From: Pseudomonas frederiksbergensis
Lineage (GTDB): Bacteria > Pseudomonadota > Gammaproteobacteria > Pseudomonadales > Pseudomonadaceae
NCBI RefSeq assembly: GCF_001874645.1
Contig: NZ_CP017886.1
Location: forward strand, 4,323,501 to 4,387,500
Direction of reading: 5' to 3'
DNA: 64,000 bases
Shown: in pieces, positions 17,001 through 26,009 of the stretch
Layout of the letters: each line of letters opens with the position of its first letter
Numbering within the stretch: position 1 is the stretch's first letter
Program-made: the position numbers and the translations under genes
The notes under the pieces: generated by a model
Databases searched by the model: none
Seen by the model: the letters and a program-made list of their open reading frames with translations, nothing else
What the model was told of the DNA's origin: nothing

Positions 17001-17549
17001 TACGCCGGCGGCATGACCCGCGGCAACGGCCGCGTGCGCGGCATCACCCCACCCAGCGACATCCGCCACCGCATGCTGCGCTGGGACCCCTACGCCGGCG
17101 ACTGGGACCGCCGCGTTTACGCCGCCGACAGCGACGGCCGCGACTTCAGCGAACACGACAACACATCCGGCGGACTCACCCGCACCCGCAGTACCCAAGG
17201 CGCTGCCACCGGCCTACGCCCGGAGAAAAAAGCCCAACTGCTACGCCAAGGCGAACTCTACGGCCACCACGGCCCCTACATGCCGCTGATGCTCTACGCC
17301 GCCCGCGAAAACCAAAAAGCCAACGAATACGAAGTGGGCTCCAACAGCTACGGCGCCTTCACCTACGCCGTGGTGGAACAACTGCGCAAGTTGCAACAGG
17401 AGGATGCGACGTTGGGGTTTGATCAGTTGATTGCGCGGGTGGGGAGTGTGCTGAGCGCGAGGTCACTGGGGCAGACACCGGAGATTGTTGGACCGAGCGG
17501 GGTGAGGGAAGCGGTGTGCCCATGGCGGATTAGTGGGTTGGGGAGGTAA
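14046..17549 (+). CDS. Phospholipase C-like / degenerate hydrolase / metacaspase fusion protein
   Basis: A 1167-residue three-part protein without signal peptide. Residues about 8-410 are a phosphoesterase of the bacterial phospholipase C / acid phosphatase family (VVVLMMENRSFDHLLG, WFASVPGPTWPNR, DEHGGFHDHVVPP). Residues about 555-800 look like an alpha/beta hydrolase lipase fold (LKVLCLPGVGF, IIFAQGLGSLIGYD), but the nucleophile elbow reads A-Q-G-L-G, lacking the Ser. Residues about 842-1130 are a caspase/metacaspase domain: RRALVVGINDYPD, catalytic His in FYSGHGTQL (H921), catalytic Cys in FDCCYAGG (C985), then GAFTYAVVEQL. It follows the membrane protein at 13029. The layout suggests a membrane-associated effector in which proteolysis and lipid cleavage are linked, as in a cell-suicide or defence device; that is inference. 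Confidence 0.85.
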   Translation: MPNNWPAEIEHVVVLMMENRSFDHLLGDYTRINPACEGINRNAPSTNPLTDASGHSAVITQTAEITDYFALWAPPAPSPPALPAKDSEGFDLGHEFVDVVKQLDVTLKTSLTAPKLDGFAQDAYDKARNDLKVYKTWSQSMAQRAMNYIPFGATPADDPLSAIQGLARNFTVCDRWFASVPGPTWPNRFFAMLGSCNGHLLMPSTGTVLAGIKSLIAQFGGDSIFSLLRDKGHDVRIYSDGAIPLAALVKGGLQHMSIDDFKSDVAADKLPELSWIEPSYGLLNGKLGPNVSHHPPEDLRFGDQFVGEVFNALSANTDVWNKTLFVLLYDEHGGFHDHVVPPTCVAPDATSDVDWPNPFTRLGIRVPAILASPWLNPGLIPWTGALDQQHYDHTSLLAFLCDHFQLPRSALGARVVAAQHFGNAPIWRTAASVTPPQQLAATAVPSRVGLPLIESELATQSRQVVDSATGYLDGLDPEQIWKNSAQGVSNFLDNRTRALVDPGQAALTSAAPSADSLEAKLRRLQDLMAIAHGQTVPAVAAPLSKALVAPGPGVAPARLKVLCLPGVGFTQAANVQGSTDANWQEQWRTLIRNQLAQNGRVIDDQDIDFLPFDDQLKDGPDFAQITRGLAMLRDDARGKADEDFGSWGLPVNQMLRTTVGAIVQWIEDADLRTALTQHLLAKIDAFDPQIIFAQGLGSLIGYDALRRSVVKNDSALQSIDGRVFVSFGSPIALPLVMREVWGGRVMRLSENGRGIRRWFHLYNPNDGLLTRPITSPDSARVDLQTEFSVPLRDDLLDLNHAAQAYLSSPTSQTGLWPQLARDVVAAGILEVPAFLSRSGQRKRRALVVGINDYPDPSARLDGCINDTYLISRMLQESGYDAGDIRLLHDARATRANFVERLEWLVEGARAGDERVLFYSGHGTQLPAYSSSGEADRMDETLVLYDFNWDDENTHFTDKLFRQFYSHLPFDPDGHGAKRTVMFDCCYAGGMTRGNGRVRGITPPSDIRHRMLRWDPYAGDWDRRVYAADSDGRDFSEHDNTSGGLTRTRSTQGAATGLRPEKKAQLLRQGELYGHHGPYMPLMLYAARENQKANEYEVGSNSYGAFTYAVVEQLRKLQQEDATLGFDQLIARVGSVLSARSLGQTPEIVGPSGVREAVCPWRISGLGR

Positions 17550-17557
17550 GGGGCTCC

Positions 17558-17651
17558 AAAAAAGATCGCAGCCTGCGAATTTGAGTACGGCCTCGACCCC
17601 ACGGGTGTACCCGGTCGGCGTAGGAGCTGCCGAAGGCTGCGATCTTTTGAT
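17558..17651. repeat. Two REP sequences, head to head
   Basis: An inverted half (AAAAGATCGCAGCCTGCG at about 17560) and a full GTAGGAGCTGC...GATCTTTTGA at 17620-17651, both of the same REP family as at 432-508. Here the arms face the opposite way round from the usual REPIN. Confidence 0.75.
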
Positions 17652-17671
17652 CTCGGCCGCAGTTACAGCCA

Positions 17672-17703
17672 AAGAAAAGGGCCGCAAGATAATCCTGCGG
17701 CCC
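17672..17703 (-). terminator. Intrinsic terminator of the HNH gene
   Basis: On the minus strand GGGCCGCA, a nine-base loop and TGCGGCCC are followed by TTTTCTTT. The site lies 117 bases after the stop of the HNH gene. Confidence 0.7.
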
Positions 17704-17741
17704 CCATAACACCAAAACTCCCAAAGCCGCCGCAGATCCCC

Positions 17742-17769
17742 TGTGGGAGCGAGCCTGCTCGCGATGGCG
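17742..17769. repeat. Second-family REP-like repeat
   Basis: TGTGGGAGCGAGCCTGCTCG followed by CGATGGCG. This is the other common intergenic repeat of fluorescent pseudomonads, distinct from the GTAGGAGCTGC family. Confidence 0.6.
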
Positions 17770-17819
17770 ATCGCCCAGCCAACGACAACCCCAACATGTG
17801 CAACGAGGTCGAGCAACGA

Positions 17820-18536
17820 TTACTCGCGCTTGAGCCGCTTCACCTTCGTATAAAGCGACAAGGTGAACGCTTCCTTATCGCTTGAGTGATGACAGCGCCG
17901 ATGACAATTCGGGCAAAGCGCCACGGCATTCGTCACCCAGTCCGTACCGTCATTGGCCAGATGTTTAACGTGGTGGACTTCAAGGAAATGCAATCCATTG
18001 GACTGCTTGAACGGAGCATCCTGATCGCAGCCTTCGCAGACCCCATTGGCCTGTTTCAATACCCAGGCTTTGACCAACGGATCGCGTAAAAACGAAGAGG
18101 TCGTACCGTTCACCCGTTGTGGTTTTTCGATACCACGAGGAGTGCCCACTAACTCTTGTTGCTCAAGCTTTAGAACCTTTGCGTTCAGTGCTTGAGCGTC
18201 CGCAGTCGGTGCATAGTCGTCAGGATTGAAAGCCCCCTTGGCAATCATGGCCGCGCGTACGCGTTGTGCGACACCGGCACCAAGATGTGCGGCTGGCACG
18301 TAGCCAACGATGTACGGTAGGCACAAATCATTGAGTTCGGTGGAGATGTTCCGCATTCGGTATTCGATAGAACCCTTGCTGCGTCCGATCAATACACCCT
18401 CGCGCAGTAAACGATTCTCGTGGGCCTTATTAAGCTTCTGGCTACTTCTCTCAATCGCCAGCATCTTCAAATAGCCATCGACCGCAGCTTCAAGCTCCGC
18501 ATCGCTCCAGTCGTCGTTCTTTTTTCCAGTGTCCAT
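17820..18536 (-). CDS. HNH endonuclease
   Basis: A 238-residue protein with a C-terminal HNH nuclease. A zinc-binding CEGCDQDAPF is followed by the His-His pair in FLEVHHVKHLANDG, the Asn in DWVTNAVALC and CPNCHRRCHH, the standard beta-beta-alpha-metal layout. The N-terminal 130 residues are helical and of unknown type (WSDAELEAAVDGYLKML). Such proteins are typically McrA-like restriction enzymes or mobile homing nucleases. No methylase gene is nearby. It converges on the caspase-fusion gene with REP repeats between, so it could belong to the same accessory block. Confidence 0.85.
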   Translation of the reverse strand: MDTGKKNDDWSDAELEAAVDGYLKMLAIERSSQKLNKAHENRLLREGVLIGRSKGSIEYRMRNISTELNDLCLPYIVGYVPAAHLGAGVAQRVRAAMIAKGAFNPDDYAPTADAQALNAKVLKLEQQELVGTPRGIEKPQRVNGTTSSFLRDPLVKAWVLKQANGVCEGCDQDAPFKQSNGLHFLEVHHVKHLANDGTDWVTNAVALCPNCHRRCHHSSDKEAFTLSLYTKVKRLKRE

Positions 18537-18793
18537 ACAATCGCCGAGGGTTGAAAACCCTCGGACGATACTGAGTGGCCATTACGACGTCTACGAAATT
18601 TCCTACGGTATGATCCGAAGTACCTCTCAGGTCGTCTGAGGAAAACCCATAGCCCCACGTCGATGGTCCACTAAAAAAACTTGAACATCCGCGACACCTT
18701 CCGCCACCAAGACATCTACTGCTGTAATCACTGAGCATCCATGCGGAATGCTCCCTACTTTGTGTAGGAATTAAGTGTTTTCTATTGGCAACA

Positions 18794-18820
18794 AAAAGCC
18801 CTGATCAAATCAGGGCTTTT
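18794..18820. terminator. Bidirectional terminator hairpin, probably that of nrdB, target of the intron
   Basis: AAAAGCCCTGAT-CAA-ATCAGGGCTTTT: a perfect 12-bp stem with a 3-base loop. On the minus strand it ends in TTTTTG, as needed for a gene reading leftward. The first such gene to the right is nrdB, now nearly 2 kb away because a group II intron starts seven bases after the hairpin. Confidence 0.75.
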
Positions 18821-18826
18821 AGGTTT

Positions 18827-20746
18827 GTGCGCCAGGCATGGCGCGTTGCGCGTAAGCGCAATCAGCTTGGCTGTGGTGGTCTTGCTGGTGACTTGGAAGT
18901 GAAAGTCTTCTACACACCCGGCAAGGGGAAGTGTTAGCCAGAGGCAAGGGTGTCGCGGGCGACTGCGAATCTGAAGGAAGCCCGAGGCAAACTGCTGGCC
19001 TGACGAACAGGAAGCGGATAGAGGCGGCGCAGTGGGGTAAGGGGGCAAACTTCCTCAAAGCCCAATACTTGCACGGGACGCTGCGACGTAGATCCGACAG
19101 GCATAAGCAGGAAGGTCGCGCGAATTACCCTGGGAGATCTGCACGTTTGCCACTGTGCTACCGAGCGTCGAGAGGCGACGGGATGAGCGTGCAGAAGTCA
19201 GCCGAAGCCGTAGTAAGTGGCGGTTAACCGCGCCACCAAGGGCTGAACAAGTTATGCCGCTAGTAGGTGTCAAAGTCTCGTTGAATACCGAAATGCAGAA
19301 ACTTCTCCCAGAGAAGACTGTTACTCCGAGTCCCGGACAGAATCCGAGGATGACGGCTGACAGCGCACAGGTATCGACGGCGTCTGTGACGTGGACGAAC
19401 GCGGAGCCGGACATGCTGATGGAGCGGGTGCTTGCACCCGCCAACCTCAGGCGTGCGTATCAGCGCGTGGTCAGCAACAAGGGCGCACCGGGTGCCGATG
19501 GCATGACGGTCGACCAACTGGCGGACTACGTGAAACAGTATTGGCCGATCCTCAAGGCGAGGTTGCTGGCCGGCGAGTATCACCCACAGGGTGTACGCGC
19601 CGTCGATATCCCCAAACCCAAAGGCGGGACAAGACAACTGGGTATCCCCAGCGTCGTGGATCGTCTGATCCAACAGGCTTTGCTGCAACAACTCACGCCG
19701 ATCTTCGACCCGCTGTTCTCGGACTACAGTTACGGTTTTCGTCCGGGCAGAAGCGCCCACCAAGCCATCGAAACAGCCCGTGCCCATGTGGCGGCGGGTC
19801 ACCGCTGGTGCGTGGAACTCGATCTGGAGAAGTTCTTTGACCGGGTCAGCCACGATGTTTTGATGGCCTATGTGCAGCGTCAGGTTGAAGACCGGCGGGT
19901 ATTAGCGCTGATCCGTCGCTATCTCGAGGCCGGCGTGATGTCGGGCGGGATCGCCGGCCGACGGCAGGAAGGGACGCCGCAAGGCGGCCCGCTCTCGCCG
20001 TTGCTGTCGAATATCTTGCTCAACGAACTTGACCGTGAGCTGGAGCGGCGAGGTCATCGCTTCGTGCGTTATGCCGATGATGCGAACATTTATGTGCGCA
20101 GTCAGCGGGCTGGTGCGCGAGTGATGGCCGGTGTCGAGCGCTTTCTGAGCCAGCGTCTGAAATTGACGCTTAATCGGGCAAAGAGTCGCGTGGCAAGGCC
20201 TTGGGTCTGTGATTATCTGGGCTACGGGATGAGCTGGCACCAACGACCGAGGCTGAGAGTAGCGACGATGAGTCTGAGTCGCTTACGCGACCGACTCAGA
20301 GAACTACTGCGCGGAGCGCGGGGTCGCAAGATGGCATCTGTCATTGAGCGAATAAACCCTGTACTGCGTGGCTGGGCAGGTTATTTCAAGCTAAGCCAGA
20401 GCAAGCGGCCCCTTGAGGAGTTGGATGGTTGGGTGCGTCGTAAGCTGCGCTGCGCCATATGGCGTCAATGGAAGCGGCCCTCAACAAGGGCTCGTAACCT
20501 GATACGCCTAGGGCTCAGCAGGCACCGCGCCTGCATATCGGCGTTCAATGGCCGAGGCCCATGGTGGAGTTCCGGTGCTGCGCATTTGAATCACGCGCTA
20601 CCGAAGAAACTGTGGGATCGGTATGGACTGGTCTCAATACTGGATGCAATCAACCGGCTTAATCGCATAATTTGAACCGCCGTATACGGATCCGTACGTA
20701 CGGTGGTGTGAGAGGACGGCGGCTGTGAAGCCGCCTCCTACTCGAT
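18827..20746 (+). mobile_element. Group IIC (bacterial class C) intron
   Basis: The 5' end GTGCGCC at 18827 fits the GUGYG intron start. The 3' part after the maturase stop carries a domain V-like hairpin (AACCGCCGTATACGG ... GTACGGTGGT, about 20671-20708). A domain VI-like hairpin follows (GACGGCGGCTGTGAAGCCGCC), with the branch-point region CTCCTACTCGAT ending near 20746. The element lies directly downstream of a terminator-type hairpin, the preferred target of class C introns. The total is about 1.92 kb. Boundaries at the 3' end are inferred from the usual CTACTCGAT ending and could be off by a few bases. Confidence 0.85.
19254..20675 (+). CDS. ltrA: Group II intron reverse transcriptase / maturase
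   Basis: The intron-encoded protein, about 473 residues from the ATG at 19254 (the start is uncertain; ATGs at 19293 and 19350 are alternatives). Reverse transcriptase blocks are intact: IPKPKGGTRQLGIPSVVDRL, DPLFSDYSYGFRPGRSAHQA, WCVELDLEKFFDRVSHD, GTPQGGPLSPLLSNILL and the active site RYADDANIYV. A maturase (X) domain follows with INPVLRGWAGYFKLSQ. The C-terminus is short with no HNH endonuclease, as expected for class C introns. The protein helps the intron RNA splice and reverse-splice into DNA. All visible motifs are intact, so the element may still be mobile. Confidence 0.93.
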   Translation: MPLVGVKVSLNTEMQKLLPEKTVTPSPGQNPRMTADSAQVSTASVTWTNAEPDMLMERVLAPANLRRAYQRVVSNKGAPGADGMTVDQLADYVKQYWPILKARLLAGEYHPQGVRAVDIPKPKGGTRQLGIPSVVDRLIQQALLQQLTPIFDPLFSDYSYGFRPGRSAHQAIETARAHVAAGHRWCVELDLEKFFDRVSHDVLMAYVQRQVEDRRVLALIRRYLEAGVMSGGIAGRRQEGTPQGGPLSPLLSNILLNELDRELERRGHRFVRYADDANIYVRSQRAGARVMAGVERFLSQRLKLTLNRAKSRVARPWVCDYLGYGMSWHQRPRLRVATMSLSRLRDRLRELLRGARGRKMASVIERINPVLRGWAGYFKLSQSKRPLEELDGWVRRKLRCAIWRQWKRPSTRARNLIRLGLSRHRACISAFNGRGPWWSSGAAHLNHALPKKLWDRYGLVSILDAINRLNRII

Positions 20747-20798
20747 TTTGATCTACCGGTTCAGATACAGAACTGTAAATCGCGGCAAGCTCCAGGAA

Positions 20799-22046
20799 TC
20801 AATCCCAGCTCAGCGCCCCACCCGTCTGATACTCAATAACCCGCGTCTCAAAGAAATTCTTCTCTTTCTTCAAGTCCATAATCTCGCTCATCCAAGGGAA
20901 CGGGTTAGTCGTCCCAGGATATTCCTCTTTCAAGCCGATCTGCGACAGGCGACGGTTAGCGATGAACTTCAGGTAGTCCTCCATCATCGCCGCGTTCATG
21001 CCCAGCACGCCGCGAGGCATGGTGTCACGAGCGTATTCGATCTCCAGCTGAGTGCCCTGCAGAATCATCTGCGAAGCCTCTTCCTTCATTTCAGCATCCC
21101 ACAAATGTGGGTTTTCGATTTTGATCTGGTTGATCACGTCGATGCCGAAGTTCAGGTGCATGGATTCGTCGCGCAGGATGTACTGGAACTGCTCGGCGAC
21201 GCCGGTCATTTTGTTGCGGCGGCCCATGGAGAGGATCTGGGTGAAGCCGCAGTAGAAGAAGATGCCTTCCAGAACGCAGTAGTAGGCGATCAGGTTGCGC
21301 AGCAGTTCTTTGTCGGTGTCGACGGTGCCGGTTTCGAACTTCGGATCGGAGATCGAACGGGTGTACTTCAGGCCCCAGGTGGCTTTTTTAGCGACCGATG
21401 GGATCTCGTGGTACATGTTGAAGATCTCGCCTTCATCCATGGCCAGCGATTCGATGCAGTACTGGTAGGCGTGGGTGTGGATCGCCTCTTCGAACGCCTG
21501 GCGCAGGATGTACTGGCGGCATTCCGGGTTGGTGATCAGGCGGTACACGGCCAGCACCAGGTTGTTGGCAACCAGGGAGTCGGCGGTGGAGAAGAAGCCA
21601 AGGTTGCGCATCACGATGCGGCGCTCGTCGTCGGTCAGGCCTTCCGGGTCTTTCCAGAGGGCGATGTCGGCGGTCATGTTGACTTCTTGCGGCATCCAGT
21701 GGTTTGCGCAGCCGTCCAGGTACTTCTGCCAAGCCCAGTCGTATTTGAACGGGACGAGTTGGTTGAGGTCGGCGCGGCAGTTGATCATGCGCTTTTCGTC
21801 GACCGCAACACGGGCGGAAGCGCCTTCGAGTTCGGCCAGGCCTTCGGCGATGTCGAGTTTGTCGAGGGCGGCTTTGGCGCGGATGATCGCAGCCGAGTCG
21901 GTAGCGGTTACGGCACGGGCTTCAAGTGCTGCAGCACCACCGGCGCTGTCGAGGCGGTCCATGTTGGCTTCAGTAGCGTGGCCAGCATTGGCGCCTTTGG
22001 CGACAACTTCGCCGTCTTCTTTGTCGAATTCGTCCCAGCTCAGCAT
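20799..22046 (-). CDS. nrdB: Class Ia ribonucleotide reductase, small (beta) subunit
   Basis: A 415-residue NrdB, which carries the di-iron tyrosyl radical needed by NrdA to reduce ribonucleoside diphosphates. Recognisable segments include [15 protein letters not shown] at the start, [58 protein letters not shown] with the iron-ligand Glu and His, and [17 protein letters not shown] near the end. The N-terminal 70 residues are an Ala-rich extension seen in Pseudomonas NrdB. AGGAG lies nine bases before the ATG. nrdA is not in this window. The gene's terminator is separated from it by the group II intron. Confidence 0.95.
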   Translation of the reverse strand: MLSWDEFDKEDGEVVAKGANAGHATEANMDRLDSAGGAAALEARAVTATDSAAIIRAKAALDKLDIAEGLAELEGASARVAVDEKRMINCRADLNQLVPFKYDWAWQKYLDGCANHWMPQEVNMTADIALWKDPEGLTDDERRIVMRNLGFFSTADSLVANNLVLAVYRLITNPECRQYILRQAFEEAIHTHAYQYCIESLAMDEGEIFNMYHEIPSVAKKATWGLKYTRSISDPKFETGTVDTDKELLRNLIAYYCVLEGIFFYCGFTQILSMGRRNKMTGVAEQFQYILRDESMHLNFGIDVINQIKIENPHLWDAEMKEEASQMILQGTQLEIEYARDTMPRGVLGMNAAMMEDYLKFIANRRLSQIGLKEEYPGTTNPFPWMSEIMDLKKEKNFFETRVIEYQTGGALSWD

Positions 22047-22078
22047 GACGTGTCGTCTCCTGCGTGAGGGCCAGATGC

Positions 22079-22116
22079 CCGTGTGAAAATACTAGGTGGG
22101 TCGGCATTTCACACGG
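22079..22116 (-). promoter_or_regulatory. Stem-loop in the nrdB leader
   Basis: CCGTGTGAAA at 22079-22088 pairs with TTTCACACGG at 22107-22116, a perfect 10-bp stem about 15 bases upstream of the nrdB Shine-Dalgarno sequence. It would form in the nrdB messenger leader. Confidence 0.5.
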
Positions 22117-22296
22117 CTTGATGGCCGCGTTGGATCTAAAGGAATCGTTTTAGTGCGTAAAACGCAGGCATAAACAGAAATGTGTACGGGTGTCCTGAAG
22201 TCGCTAAGGGCGGAGGTAACGTCGTCAGCTCCTGCGGTGGCCTCAGCGTGCTGCATCCTCCTGTAAGGGGATGTTGCAGGCCCGATTTACCGGCGC

Positions 22297-22302
22297 ATTA
22301 TA
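22297..22302 (-). promoter_or_regulatory. Candidate -10 element for nrdB
   Basis: A perfect TATAAT on the minus strand. No good -35 is seen at 17 bases, so the promoter may need an activator. Transcription from here would give a leader of about 245 bases. That leader contains a GC-rich hairpin (about 22248-22287) and the stem-loop at 22079-22116. Confidence 0.4.
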
Positions 22303-22596
22303 GGTGTTTTTTCGTGGTTGTGGTGCGGCGAAATGGCTCAGAGAACCCTCGGCAGGGCGCGTAATCAAGGCGGAGCAAGGGTTTACAGGGCTTTGGCCGA
22401 TGAAGATTTTTTTTGGTGATTTTTGGCGACTCGGCAGAGCTGATGGCGTCGGTGTTTGCTGTCAAAACGCCGCAAGCCCGATGGGATGGGACTTACAGGG
22501 GAGATAGGGTGTTTTGCAGGGCGCGATTGTGTGCAGTTTCGGGTGGAAACTGTTGATCATGTTTCCTGTTTAAAAAACAACCAAAATCGGCTTTTT

Positions 22597-22612
22597 ACAC
22601 TACATGTAGTGT
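22597..22612. promoter_or_regulatory. NrdR-box-like palindrome
   Basis: ACACTACATGTAGTGT is a perfect 16-base palindrome matching the NrdR box pattern acaCwAtATaTwGtgt at all but two positions. It lies about 550 bases upstream of nrdB, in the 664-base gap between nrdB and the DUF2790 gene. A second, unrelated inverted repeat (CAGTTTC-N5-GAAACTG) lies at 22534-22552. The rest of this gap holds no gene I can support. Confidence 0.5.
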
Positions 22613-22710
22613 TTTGGTTCGGGTTTCGCTGCTTCCAGACACAACGACGCCCGACGAAGGTCGGGCGGTGATGTCGGTTTTGGCAACGAGCAAAACCTCA
22701 GCGTTGATGA

Positions 22711-22974
22711 TCAGCCGTTAGAGCAGCCGTTACCCATCACGCTGTAGCGCAAAATATGCCGTTGACCGTTCGAGTCTTCATATTCCATGCGGGCCGGTAC
22801 AACTTCGCAAACACTGGGAACTTCGCTCATGGAGATAACTTTGGCGATGTCCAGGTGAGTGGAATAAGTGTATTCCTCTACCGGTACGGTGTTGTTGGCG
22901 ACATCAGTCGGGATCTCGTCTGCCATGGCGGTTACGCACAGACTGCTGAGGGCCAGAACCCATAAAGCTTTCAT
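22711..22974 (-). CDS. Exported DUF2790 family protein
   Basis: An 87-residue protein with a signal peptide (MKALWVLALSSLCVTAMA-DE). The mature part (YTYSTHLDIAKVISMSEVPS, CEVVPARMEYEDSNGQRH, YSVMGNGCSNG) has the Pseudomonas DUF2790 pattern with two Cys that could form a disulfide. This family of small periplasmic proteins occurs in many paralogues per genome and some are induced by copper or stress; the function here is unknown. It is upstream of nrdB in the same direction but more than 660 bases away. Confidence 0.85.
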   Translation of the reverse strand: MKALWVLALSSLCVTAMADEIPTDVANNTVPVEEYTYSTHLDIAKVISMSEVPSVCEVVPARMEYEDSNGQRHILRYSVMGNGCSNG

Positions 22975-23201
22975 TTCAATTTTACCTTTCTAAGGTCGAA
23001 TGGGGTCACGCAACCTTTTTGGGGTTGCGTGTGGAACTTGACGACTGGAGTGTTGGATTAACTGCCTTCGTGGGGGCTGCAACTGGGTTAATCACGTTGC
23101 CTTGTTGGCGAGGCTGATTTTAGGCGTGCGAGTTGCCCGTATATAGGTGTGCTTTTGATAAAGACTATTGGCATATCTCGCAACAATCCCTGAGAGCCCC
23201 C

Positions 23202-23283
23202 GTAGGAGCTGCCGCAGGCTGCGATCTTTTGAGGTTTTGGGGCGTGAGAAGATCAAAGGATCGCAGCCTGCGGCAGCTCCTAC
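23202..23283. repeat. REPIN
   Basis: GTAGGAGCTGCCGCAGGCTG and its inverted copy (ending GGCAGCTCCTAC) form a canonical REPIN in the 425-base gap between the DUF2790 gene and acs. Apart from the acs ribosome-binding site I see nothing else in this gap. Confidence 0.9.
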
Positions 23284-23399
23284 AGGGGGAGTGGGGGGTT
23301 TGTAGGGGCTTGTTACTACCATCGTCGAATGGTTCTATAGGCTCGCCTCGGGCTACAACGGGGTCATACAAAAACAACTATTCCACCGAGGTAAGAAAG

Positions 23400-25355
<1,956 letters not shown>

Positions 25356-25375
25356 CGGCTGTTCTTGAGTCATCG

Positions 25376-25412
25376 AAAGCCCCGCCCGGCATTGCGCCGG
25401 GTGGGGCTTTTT
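25376..25412 (+). terminator. Intrinsic terminator of acs
   Basis: AAAGCCCC-G-CCCGGC pairs with GCCGGG-T-GGGGCTTT, followed by TTGTTG, 20 bases after the acs stop. Confidence 0.85.
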
Positions 25413-25420
25413 GTTGTTGA

Positions 25421-25505
25421 AGATCAAAAAATCGCAGCCTGCGGCAGCTCCTACGCTAATCGCGCGCCCCGTAGGAGCTGCCGCAGGCTGCGATCTTTTG
25501 ATTTT
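25421..25505. repeat. Two REP sequences, head to head
   Basis: An inverted REP (ATCGCAGCCTGCGGCAGCTC, ending at 25453) is followed by a forward GTAGGAGCTGCCGCAGGCTG (25471 on) running into ATTTTGATCTTC. Both are complete copies of the GTAGGAGCTGC family. A further GTAGGAG fragment occurs at about 25536. Confidence 0.85.
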
Positions 25506-25706
25506 GATCTTCAACCAATATTTATCGGCCTCCCCCGTAGGAGCCTTCCCACTGTTACCTGCCACCCTTCAAGTAACTAAATGTGTAACCGCTCGCCCAA
25601 TGACGAGGCATTGGGAAACGCAAAGCCCCGTTCCAAGGCCTCTTCAGGCCACCTAAAAATAAGACATAACGCTGCGCTTGCCGGATTAGAAGGGTTTGCG
25701 AATAAT

Positions 25707-25722
25707 GGGCCCGCAATTTGCA
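25707..25722 (+). promoter_or_regulatory. Candidate sigma-54 promoter upstream of aotJ
   Basis: GGGCCCG-N4-TTGCA, with GG and GC exactly 12 bases apart, fits the -24/-12 consensus TGGCACG-N4-TTGCA with two mismatches in the -24 half. It lies about 290 bases before aotJ in a 600-base gap. The rest of the gap holds REP repeats and an ArgR half-site but no gene. Confidence 0.4.
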
Positions 25723-25813
25723 ATATAGATCGGTTCACTGTCTTTTGCTCCTGCATGAATTTGCGGGGCTGTCAATGTGCTTGGTCGGGTTTCTCGGTGC
25801 TTCTGTAATTTGT

Positions 25814-25829
25814 TGTCGCATTGAAGAAA
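25814..25829 (+). promoter_or_regulatory. ArgR half-site upstream of aotJ
   Basis: TGTCGC-N8-AA, the half-site consensus reported for Pseudomonas ArgR, about 180 bases before the aotJ start. A weaker TGTCGT-N8 repeat begins at 25845. In P. aeruginosa ArgR induces this operon in response to arginine. Confidence 0.6.
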
Positions 25830-26009
25830 TATCGGCTTCGGGCCTGTCGTTAGAATGCCGATCACTCGCTCGCCGTTGCCTGCGTTGAAATCAGTGCTGA
25901 ATTCAACACAACAATCCTACGACGCAGCGCCGCTTTCAGTTTCCACCCATTCGCATATTGGGCTGTTGCTCACTCTGCCGTTTTCGCCCTATACCGATGG
26001 AGTCCTAAG

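Noticed and set aside
20748..22067. 439-codon plus-strand frame opposite nrdB
   Set aside because: It is a shadow of nrdB, whose protein is unmistakable on the minus strand.
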